Assembly: GCA_023379515.1 (NCBI GenBank)
Contig: JAMCQQ010000109.1
Location: 1 to 5,446, forward strand
From: Actinomycetota bacterium
Lineage (GTDB): Bacteria > Actinomycetota > Humimicrobiia > Humimicrobiales > Humimicrobiaceae
DNA: 5,446 bases
Direction: 5' to 3'
Of this stretch, positions 1-5,404 are shown one piece after another (position 1 is the first letter of the stretch; each line of letters begins with the position of its first letter). Position numbers and translations under genes: made by a program. Under the pieces are notes generated by a model, which saw only the letters and a list, made by a program, of their open reading frames with translations, made no database searches and was not told the DNA's origin.

Positions 1-10
1 ATAGTTTAAT

Positions 11-799
11 TCATTTTTTTTTATTATTTATTCCGGCAATTTTATTTTTTTTAGTCGTATTCCTGATATAAAGCCAAAATTCAATATTTCCCTTTGCACC
101 TTTAAGTTTTGAAAAAGTAACATTTTTTATTTCAACATCATAATTATTTATTGCTTTTACTGCATCCTGAAGAATTTTTTGATGAAGCTTTTTGCTTCTA
201 ATCACTCCGCCTTTTTCGATATCTTCTCTTGAAGCTTCAAACTGCGGCTTAATGAGTATAAGTATTTCCCCGTTATCTGAGGTTATATCAAGCAAATTTT
301 TAAATATTGTTTTTACCGATATAAATGACACGTCGACTACGGTAAGATCTGAAAGAAAGGGAATTTTTTGGGATGAAACATTACGGATATTTGTTCTTTC
401 CATAACAATTACTTTTGGTGATTGCCTTAAATTCCAGGAAAGCTGACCATACCCAACATCAATTGCCAGGACTTTATCGGCACCTGATTGCACAAGAAAA
501 TCTGTAAAACCTCCGGTTGAAGAGCCTACATCTATTGCTTTCTTGCCCCTGGCATCTAACCCAAAGTCTAAAAAAGCTTTTTCCAGTTTGACACCTCCCC
601 TTGAAACATAAGGCAAATCGACAATAATTTTTATCGAATCATTCCATGAAACAAACGTCCCTGCTTTATCAACCCTTTTATCATCTATAAAAACTTTTCC
701 TGCAAGAATTTTTGCTTCAGCTTCTTTTAAAGTCGGGGCAAGATTTTTTTCAACCAGCATGTCTGCGAGCTTTTTCTGCGTGTTTTTGGATAGGTTCAA
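11..799 (-). CDS. tlyA: TlyA family rRNA 2'-O-ribose methyltransferase
   Basis: Two-domain cytoplasmic RNA methyltransferase using S-adenosylmethionine; mycobacterial TlyA methylates cytidines in 16S and 23S rRNA. Counting from TTG 799 (262 aa): S4 RNA-binding domain about 9-65 (KKLADMLVEKNL, LAGKVFIDDKRVDK), linker DLPYVSRGG, then an FtsJ-like Rossmann domain with SAM loop DVGSSTGGFTD (90-100) and DVGYGQL. The catalytic K-D-K-E set is K71, D156 (VVDVSF), K184 (LIKPQFEA) and E240 (GNIEFWLY). Frame remains open to another TTG at 835-833 (274 aa), which would overlap ispA by 32 bases and has no ribosome site. I prefer 799 because it follows the ispA stop by 4 bases and places the S4 domain near the N-terminus as usual. 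The tail is lysine/asparagine-rich, ending in an A9 run just before TGA. The old label hemolysin reflects the gene's discovery history. Confidence 0.94.
   Translation of the reverse strand: MNLSKNTQKKLADMLVEKNLAPTLKEAEAKILAGKVFIDDKRVDKAGTFVSWNDSIKIIVDLPYVSRGGVKLEKAFLDFGLDARGKKAIDVGSSTGGFTDFLVQSGADKVLAIDVGYGQLSWNLRQSPKVIVMERTNIRNVSSQKIPFLSDLTVVDVSFISVKTIFKNLLDITSDNGEILILIKPQFEASREDIEKGGVIRSKKLHQKILQDAVKAINNYDVEIKNVTFSKLKGAKGNIEFWLYIRNTTKKNKIAGINNKKK
14..22 (-). repeat. A9 homopolymer at the end of tlyA
   Basis: Nine A on the coding strand form the last three Lys codons of tlyA directly before its TGA. Slippage here would change only the last residues: an ATG overlaps the stop, but its frame closes after two codons (ATG AAT TAA). 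Confidence 0.6.
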
Positions 800-803
800 T
801 TGC

Positions 804-1682
804 TTAACTCTTTCTTGCAAGTAAAAAATTGGCAATCTTTATAAGCCATTCGTCATCAATTTTCATACTTTTTATAATATCTATCGCTTCGCTTACTTTT
901 TCTTCTGCAATTCTTTTGGATTCTTTCATACCAAACATACTTGGAAAAGTGTTTTTATTCTGCAAAGAATCTTTCCCCGCCGTTTTTCCAATATCTTCAC
1001 TTGAAGAGACCACATCCAGGATATCATCAGTTATTTGAAAAGCCATCCCTATATTTTCGGCATAGCAAGTAAATTTATTCATAAAATCCTGCTTTGCATT
1101 GCATAAAATGGCACCGCATCTTACAGCAGCAGTTATTAATTTTCCGGTTTTATTTTTATGCATGTACATAAGTTTCTGTCTGGTTATTTCTTTACCTGTA
1201 TAAAAAACATCCACAGTTTGTCCTGCTACCATGCCATGCGCACCTGAAGCTTGGCCAATTTCAGACAGCACTTCTATTTTTTTTTCGCTTCTTGATTGCT
1301 GATATTTCAGGATAATATTGAAAGCTTCGGCAAATAAAGCATCTCCTGCCAATATTGCGATATCTTCACCAAAAATTTTATGGCTTGTTGGTTTGCCCCT
1401 TCTTATATCATCATTGTCTATTGAAGGAAGATCATCATGAATAAGCGAGTACGTATGAATTAATTCTATGGCACAAGCGGTTGGCATAATATCTTCATAG
1501 TTATATCCAAGACTTCCTGCAACAATAAGACATAAAACAGGCCTGAACCTTTTACCGCCATTTTTTAAACTGTACGAAATAGCTCTGCTTAAAATTTTTG
1601 GAGATGTTCTATAGTCCTTAATATATAAATTAAGTTTTTCATTAATTATTTTTACCAAAAAATCAGGATATAATTTTCCCAT
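804..1682 (-). CDS. ispA: short-chain polyprenyl diphosphate synthase (probably farnesyl diphosphate synthase)
   Basis: Trans-prenyltransferase that condenses isopentenyl diphosphate with allylic diphosphates, giving precursors for undecaprenyl carriers and quinones. The 292 aa match bacterial FPP synthases. Visible motifs: GGKRFRP (42-48, IPP binding); first Asp-rich motif DDLPSID (83-89, the bacterial form with four residues between Asp groups) followed by RRGKPTSH; GQTVDV (154-159); KTGKL (178-182); and second Asp-rich motif DDILD (219-223) in FQITDDILD. Tyr78, five residues before the first motif, is a bulky residue that in family members limits chain length, favouring C15, though C20 cannot be excluded. 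The ATG lies 18 bases after the nusB stop and lacks a clear ribosome binding site. Nine consecutive A bases (1285-1277, coding strand) occur mid-gene. The frequent neighbours xseA, xseB and dxs are absent here. Confidence 0.94.
   Translation of the reverse strand: MGKLYPDFLVKIINEKLNLYIKDYRTSPKILSRAISYSLKNGGKRFRPVLCLIVAGSLGYNYEDIMPTACAIELIHTYSLIHDDLPSIDNDDIRRGKPTSHKIFGEDIAILAGDALFAEAFNIILKYQQSRSEKKIEVLSEIGQASGAHGMVAGQTVDVFYTGKEITRQKLMYMHKNKTGKLITAAVRCGAILCNAKQDFMNKFTCYAENIGMAFQITDDILDVVSSSEDIGKTAGKDSLQNKNTFPSMFGMKESKRIAEEKVSEAIDIIKSMKIDDEWLIKIANFLLARKS
808..815 (-). promoter_or_regulatory. candidate ribosome binding site deciding the tlyA start
   Basis: AGAAAGAG on the minus strand lies inside the last codons of ispA, 8 bases before the TTG at 799-797. 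It is of moderate quality, but the alternative TTG codons at 835 and 820 have nothing comparable at proper spacing. Confidence 0.4.
1277..1285 (-). repeat. A9 homopolymer inside ispA
   Basis: Nine T on the plus strand, read as nine A within Glu-Lys-Lys-Ile codons around residues 133-136 of ispA. Tracts of this length can cause polymerase slippage and sequencing indels; the frame is intact here. Confidence 0.6.
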
Positions 1683-1700
1683 GGCAATTTAAAAATCAGA

Positions 1701-2111
1701 TTAGTTTTTTTGGATATTTACCAGGATTTTTCCAAGTATCCCATTAATGAATTTAGGAGTATCGTCTTTTTGACCAAGCGATTTTGCTATTTCTATTGCT
1801 TCATCTATCGAAACTTTCAAAGGGATATCCTTTTCGAAAAGCATCTCATAAATAGCAACTCTTAAGATATTTCTATCTATAATTGCTATTCGTTCAATTG
1901 TCCAATTTTCAACTACACCTATTATTTCCTTATCAATTGCTTCTTTGTTTTTATTTACACCCTTTACCAGCTCCAATGCAAATTCATCTATTTTCTTCCC
2001 AAAATCTATTTCATTTTTCAAAATTTCTTCAGAATCTTTTTCCAGCAAATCGCTCTGGTATAACAGTATTACTGCTGCTTCCCTGCTTTTTCTCCGTGTT
2101 ATTTTTACCAT
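1701..2111 (-). CDS. nusB: transcription antitermination factor NusB
   Basis: RNA-binding all-helical protein that pairs with NusE (ribosomal protein S10) on boxA RNA to keep RNA polymerase processive, mainly on rRNA operons. The 136 aa are full length. The N-terminal RRKSREAAVILLYQSD (6-21) is the family boxA-binding signature. The C-terminal half has the conserved W-x-x-[ED]-R-[IL]-x-x-[IV]-D-R-x-[IL]-L-R pattern around residues 70-84, then IPLKVSIDEAIEIAK and FINGILGKI. Its ATG starts immediately after the efp TAA with only a weak GTGAG-like ribosome site, so it probably depends on translation of efp. In Bacillus and clostridia nusB lies in the same larger neighbourhood as efp but separated from it by other genes, so the direct contact here is a compact form. 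Confidence 0.97.
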   Translation of the reverse strand: MVKITRRKSREAAVILLYQSDLLEKDSEEILKNEIDFGKKIDEFALELVKGVNKNKEAIDKEIIGVVENWTIERIAIIDRNILRVAIYEMLFEKDIPLKVSIDEAIEIAKSLGQKDDTPKFINGILGKILVNIQKN

Positions 2112-2672
2112 TTACTTGCTCACTCTTGTTATATACTCTCCGGTGCGGGTGTCTATTTTGATTATGTCACCTTCGTTAATGAAAATAGGAACCTGTATTT
2201 TAGCGCCAGTTTCTATTACTGCTGGTTTAAAGCTCTGGCTTACCGTATCTCCTTTAGCGCCTGGTTCTGCTTTAATTACTTTTGATTCTATTGCAATCGG
2301 AAGCTCTATTGAAATAGGATTTCCTTTATAAAATTTTATTGTAACGTCCATATTCTCAAGCAGAAATTTTTCGCTTTCTCCGATATGTTCTTCATCTATG
2401 GGAATCTGTTCAAACGTTCCTATATCCATGAAGTTAAAGTGGTCATTTTTATATAAAAATTGCATTTTCTTTGTTTCGAGTATTGCCTGTTCAATTTTTT
2501 CACCAGCCCTGAATGTTTTCTCAATGTTTGCTCCGGTATAGAGGTTTTTAAGCTTGGTCCTTACAAATGCTCCTCCCTTACCAGGCTTAACATGCTGGAA
2601 ATATATAACTTCATAGAGAGTATCTTCATAATTTAAAGTCATTCCATTTTTCAAATCATTGGTTGTTATCAT
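2112..2672 (-). CDS. efp: translation elongation factor P
   Basis: EF-P binds between the P and E sites of ribosomes stalled on polyproline and promotes peptide-bond formation. The 186 aa equal the usual length and show the three-domain layout: KOW-like domain I (about 1-64), then OB domains II (about 65-127) and III (about 128-186, ending in the typical TGEYITRV). The functional loop is PGKGG at 30-34, putting K32 at the tip, where B. subtilis-type EF-P is modified; no dedicated modification gene lies in this window. Other family signatures are KTFRAGEKIEQA (53-64) and the SVS-type motif region GDTVSQSFKPAVIETGA. The start is set by a strong ribosome binding site. It follows the peptidase gene by 15 bases, and its stop codon directly abuts the nusB ATG. 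Confidence 0.98.
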   Translation of the reverse strand: MITTNDLKNGMTLNYEDTLYEVIYFQHVKPGKGGAFVRTKLKNLYTGANIEKTFRAGEKIEQAILETKKMQFLYKNDHFNFMDIGTFEQIPIDEEHIGESEKFLLENMDVTIKFYKGNPISIELPIAIESKVIKAEPGAKGDTVSQSFKPAVIETGAKIQVPIFINEGDIIKIDTRTGEYITRVSK

Positions 2673-2680
2673 AAGAAATA

Positions 2681-2686
2681 TCCTCC
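2681..2686 (-). promoter_or_regulatory. strong ribosome binding site of efp
   Basis: GGAGGA on the minus strand, 8 bases before the ATG at 2672-2670 and just after the TAG of the upstream peptidase gene. It is the best Shine-Dalgarno in the window, consistent with high demand for EF-P relative to its neighbours. Confidence 0.75.
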
Positions 2687-2687
2687 G

Positions 2688-3800
2688 CTATTTGATGACC
2701 GTATATAATTTGCTGGATTTATACAAATTCTGGCAGCCGTCTTTCTTGATTATTACCATATCTTCAATCCTGACACCGCCAAAATTCTCAATATAAATTC
2801 CAGGTTCAATAGTTATTACCATATTTTCCTGCAAAATCGTTTCATTTAGATAAGAAATTCTGGGACCTTCATGTATTTCAATCCCAACTCCATGACCTAA
2901 TCCATGTCCAAAATTATCTCCATATCCTTTACTTTCAATATACTTCCTTGCAATTCCGTCAATTTCTTTGGTACTTGTGCCTGCTTTGCAAGACTGGAGA
3001 GATTTGGATTGAGCCTGTAAAACTATATCATAAATCTGATGTATTTTGCTGCTGTTTTTAAAATTTCCAATAAAAATCGTTCGGGTTATATCGGAGCAAT
3101 AGTGATTATAAATACAGCCAAAATCCATAAGCAAAGTACCATTTTTAATGTTTTTATTTTCTGCTTCGTAATGCGGAAGCGATGACGCACCCTTATTTGC
3201 AATAACGTAATTAAAGGATTTACCACTTGAGCCGTGTTTCATGCTTTTTCTCTCAATTTCAAAAGCAAGTCCTATTTCAGAGAAAGATTTCATTTTTAAA
3301 TAGTTTGTGCCTGTAATCTGATCAAACACTATGTCAGATATACTGCATGCTTTTTTGATACTTGCAAGTTCTAATTTATCTTTTATGATTCTTAAATTTT
3401 CTACAATACCTGATTCGCTTTTCAGCTTTTTCCCTGTATTGACTAACATAGCCTTAAAAACCAAAAAATCTGTAAAGCTTATATTATCACCTTCGATGGC
3501 AATATTTCTTATCTTATAATCACTGATAATTTCTAAAAGTTTTTTATATTTTTCCGTGTAATATTTGATAATTTTTATATTTTTTGGCAGTATGGATTTT
3601 TTAGCGGCTTCAAAATAAATGAAATGCACCAAAAGATAGATTTCATCATTTACAAAAGCAAGGATACTGCCGGAATCTTTACCGTAAAAACCTGTAAGAT
3701 AAAAAATATTTGCATCTTTTAGGATAACCAAACATGATATATTCTTAAATCCTAATACTTTTTTTATTTTGATTAATCGTCTTTCAAAGTATTTTTCCAT
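2688..3800 (-). CDS. M24 family Xaa-Pro aminopeptidase (aminopeptidase P / prolidase-like)
   Basis: Cytoplasmic dinuclear-metal peptidase, probably removing residues before proline or splitting Xaa-Pro dipeptides. The 370 aa comprise a creatinase-type N-terminal domain (about 1-140, with NIFYLTGFYG at 31-40) and a pita-bread catalytic domain (about 145-365). All five metal ligands are visible: D226 (LLMDFG), D237 (SDITRT), H303 (GLGHGVG), E332 (IEPGIY) and E346 (VRIEDM). H210 and H310 are also conserved active-site histidines. In the N-terminal domain the usual D-x-R-Y-x-x-Q-A segment reads as VHFIYFEAA (58-66), so this half is diverged. The ATG has no clear Shine-Dalgarno but lies 4 bases after the aroQ stop, which suggests coupling. 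The position between aroQ and efp matches yqhT of Bacillus subtilis. PepP versus PepQ specificity cannot be settled from sequence. Confidence 0.93.
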   Translation of the reverse strand: MEKYFERRLIKIKKVLGFKNISCLVILKDANIFYLTGFYGKDSGSILAFVNDEIYLLVHFIYFEAAKKSILPKNIKIIKYYTEKYKKLLEIISDYKIRNIAIEGDNISFTDFLVFKAMLVNTGKKLKSESGIVENLRIIKDKLELASIKKACSISDIVFDQITGTNYLKMKSFSEIGLAFEIERKSMKHGSSGKSFNYVIANKGASSLPHYEAENKNIKNGTLLMDFGCIYNHYCSDITRTIFIGNFKNSSKIHQIYDIVLQAQSKSLQSCKAGTSTKEIDGIARKYIESKGYGDNFGHGLGHGVGIEIHEGPRISYLNETILQENMVITIEPGIYIENFGGVRIEDMVIIKKDGCQNLYKSSKLYTVIK

Positions 3801-3804
3801 ATTT

Positions 3805-4233
3805 CTATAGTTCAGATATATGAATTAGGGCAAGCTTGTAGACATCCAGACCTAATCCACTAATAATTCCAACACATGCAGGTGATATTACAGATTTTTT
3901 TCTCCATTCTTCCCTGCTGAATATATTTGAAATATGAACTTCTATTGCCGGAACTTTGACTGCAAGTATTGCATCATAAATACTGTAACTATAATGTGTA
4001 AACGCACCGGGATTTATAATTATATAATCAATATTACCCATGCATTCATGGACTTTATTTATGATTTCGCCCTCGTCGTTTGACTGAAAATAAGAAAGGT
4101 CCATGTTTTTGCTCTGTGCAAAATCCTGTAATTGATTTAATACTTCTTCAAAACTTTTGGAACCGTAAATTTCTTTTTCACGCTTTCCCAGCAGATTTAG
4201 ATTCGGGCCATTTATTATGCAGACTTTCTTCAT
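3805..4233 (-). CDS. aroQ: 3-dehydroquinate dehydratase, type II (AroQ)
   Basis: Cytoplasmic dodecameric-family enzyme that dehydrates 3-dehydroquinate to 3-dehydroshikimate (shikimate step 3), acting on the product of the upstream AroB. The 142 aa are full length for the family. The N-terminal NGPNLNLLGKRE motif (8-19) carries catalytic R18, and Y23 is the catalytic base. The rest of the active site is also present: N74 and H80 in INPGAFTH, E98 and H100 in EVHISN, and R111 in REEWRKKS. Small departures from common versions are K20 where LGxREP has Pro, and D53 in SNDEGE where His is common; neither is expected to abolish activity. The ATG start fits the family N-terminus and has a good ribosome binding site. 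It overlaps aroB by 56 bases and ends 4 bases before the peptidase start, so coupled translation is likely. Confidence 0.97.
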   Translation of the reverse strand: MKKVCIINGPNLNLLGKREKEIYGSKSFEEVLNQLQDFAQSKNMDLSYFQSNDEGEIINKVHECMGNIDYIIINPGAFTHYSYSIYDAILAVKVPAIEVHISNIFSREEWRKKSVISPACVGIISGLGLDVYKLALIHISEL

Positions 4234-5353
4234 TTGTTTGTTCCTTCTTTACATTTTTTATTATACAATCCGCAATTAATTTTTCATCAATACTTTCCAC
4301 AATTACAGGTTTATTCATTCCTTTGAGAAGCACAAACCTGTTTTTCGCATCTGTAAACTTCTTATCAAATTTTAAAGCACTAATTATCTCTTTGGTATTT
4401 AAATTCGCAGGAATTTTAAAAGGCAGTTTTAATTTCTCATAAAGCTGCAGAAGATCATCTTTAAAACCATTTTTAAGTATGCCAAGATTTTCTGAAATAT
4501 CTATAGCTACAATCATCCCCAATGCCACTGCCATGCCATGATTTATTGCAGTGAGCTTTGAAACTTTTTCAATTGCATGACCGATAGTATGGCCAAAATT
4601 CAATAAATGTCGATGTCCGGTATCAAATTCATCCTTCTCAATAACTTTTGCTTTAATCTTGCAGCATTCATAAATCAGATCTGCAAAAGATGCACTTTTT
4701 ACCAGTTCAAATAACCTTTCATCAGTAAGACCGATGATATTTTCGTCAAGGATTTTCAAAATATTTCTATCAAAAACAATTCCATATTTTACAATTTCGG
4801 CAAGTCCGTTTATTATTTGAGTTTCGTCAAGTGTTTTAAGCAAATCAGGATCAATCAGTACCATGTCAGGCTGATAAAAACACCCTATAACATTTTTTAT
4901 TTCGTCGAAATTAACCACTACTTTACCCCCGATACTGCTGTCAACCTGACCGACGATAGTTGTAGGAAATTGTAACAATCTGGTCCCCCTATGAAAAGTT
5001 GACGCAACAAAACCAACCAGATCTCCAACTACTCCTCCACCAAAAGCAACAATCAGATCATTCCTGTGAAAATTTTGATTTATAAGCTTTCTGTATATAA
5101 TTTGTGCACTTTCCAGGCTTTTATGTCTTTCGCCATCTTTTATTATCACAATTTCAAATGATACTTTACAAGCCTTAAGCATTTTTTGTAATTTTTCTTT
5201 ATAAAAAGGATAAACCCTGTCATTTGAAATAAGTACGATTTTATTGATATCTTTAAAATCGCTGCTTATCACCTGATGAAATATTTCCAATATTCCGGAA
5301 TTAATGATGATCTGATACTTTTTTAAAATAGTCTGAACATTTATTATTTTAAT
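4178..5353 (-). CDS. aroB: 3-dehydroquinate synthase AroB (probable ATT start)
   Basis: Cytoplasmic enzyme of shikimate pathway step 2: converts DAHP to 3-dehydroquinate using NAD and a divalent metal. Counting from the ATT start (391 aa), it has DGERHK (73-78), the NAD-binding GGGVVGD loop (105-111), PTTIVGQVDSSIGGK (130-144), GLAEIVKYG (183-191) and LNFGHTIGHAIE. Metal ligands are probably E186, H255 and H272. The start is chosen because 21 codons upstream of the first conventional start (TTG 5290-5288) encode IKIINV...KKYQIIINSGIL, the expected AroB first strands; the frame is closed by TAA at 5368-5366, and a Shine-Dalgarno lies 7 bases before the ATT. Oddities: the usual K-T-[GA]-V-N reads K-V-V-V-N, and about 20 extra C-terminal residues run 56 bases into aroQ. 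Family assignment is firm; the start codon is moderately sure. Confidence 0.95.
   Translation of the reverse strand: MKIINVQTILKKYQIIINSGILEIFHQVISSDFKDINKIVLISNDRVYPFYKEKLQKMLKACKVSFEIVIIKDGERHKSLESAQIIYRKLINQNFHRNDLIVAFGGGVVGDLVGFVASTFHRGTRLLQFPTTIVGQVDSSIGGKVVVNFDEIKNVIGCFYQPDMVLIDPDLLKTLDETQIINGLAEIVKYGIVFDRNILKILDENIIGLTDERLFELVKSASFADLIYECCKIKAKVIEKDEFDTGHRHLLNFGHTIGHAIEKVSKLTAINHGMAVALGMIVAIDISENLGILKNGFKDDLLQLYEKLKLPFKIPANLNTKEIISALKFDKKFTDAKNRFVLLKGMNKPVIVESIDEKLIADCIIKNVKKEQTNEESLHNKWPESKSAGKA
4241..4248 (-). promoter_or_regulatory. ribosome binding site of aroQ
   Basis: AGAAGGAA on the minus strand, 7 bases before the ATG at 4233-4231 and inside the aroB coding sequence. It fixes the aroQ start and therefore the 56-base overlap with aroB. 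Confidence 0.6.
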
Positions 5354-5360
5354 CGCGCTT

Positions 5361-5368
5361 TCACCTTA
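5361..5368 (-). promoter_or_regulatory. ribosome binding site deciding the aroB start
   Basis: The minus strand reads TAAGGTGA here. AGGTGA can pair with the UCACCU of the 16S rRNA 3' end. The spacing is 7 bases (5360-5354) to the ATT codon at 5353-5351. No similarly good site stands before the TTG at 5290, so this site supports initiation at the ATT. Confidence 0.55.
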
Positions 5369-5386
5369 TTCGTAAAAATTTTTCAT
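5366..5386 (-). other. six-codon mini-ORF in the aroB leader
   Basis: ATG at 5386-5384 opens a frame reading Met-Lys-Asn-Phe-Tyr-Glu and stops at TAA 5368-5366. An AAGAG stretch (5395-5391) sits only 4 bases before it, which is close for a ribosome binding site. The stop codon overlaps the aroB Shine-Dalgarno sequence. It could be a chance ORF in AT-rich DNA or a short leader peptide that delivers ribosomes to aroB. Adjacent Phe and Tyr codons ahead of a shikimate-pathway gene are suggestive, but I see no terminator/antiterminator hairpin to support attenuation. Confidence 0.15.
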
Positions 5387-5404
5387 TTGGCTCTTATATT
5401 TTTA

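Noticed and set aside
192..446. Plus-strand ORF antisense to tlyA
   Set aside because: It lies wholly within a strongly conserved minus-strand gene, its product is Ser/Ile/Phe-rich with no family pattern, and no ribosome site is evident.
11..835. Haemolysin/toxin function for tlyA
   Set aside because: The S4 plus FtsJ-like domains with a K-D-K-E catalytic set and SAM loop indicate an rRNA methyltransferase; no signal peptide or secretion context is seen.
829..1038. Plus-strand ORF antisense to ispA with a hydrophobic product
   Set aside because: Hydrophobicity arises from reading Lys/Glu-rich AT-rich codons on the opposite strand; the real gene carries intact catalytic motifs.
1883..2331. 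Two overlapping plus-strand ORFs antisense to nusB and efp (1883-2161 and 1945-2331)
   Set aside because: Both are low-complexity Ser/Phe/Leu translations opposite well-conserved genes, and they conflict with each other.
3331..3519. Plus-strand ORF antisense to the peptidase gene
   Set aside because: Short shadow frame with no recognisable motif.
4080..4442. Plus-strand ORF antisense to the aroB/aroQ junction
   Set aside because: Shadow of two conserved genes; its Phe/Ser/Leu-rich product resembles the other antisense frames.
5292..5301. Perfect palindrome ATTCCGGAAT as an operator
   Set aside because: A single 10-base palindrome inside the aroB coding region with no second copy and no promoter nearby; fits chance and codon content.
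5345..5364. GTG at 5364-5362 as the aroB start
   Set aside because: It sits within the ribosome binding sequence and its frame closes after six codons, so it would need a frameshift to enter aroB.
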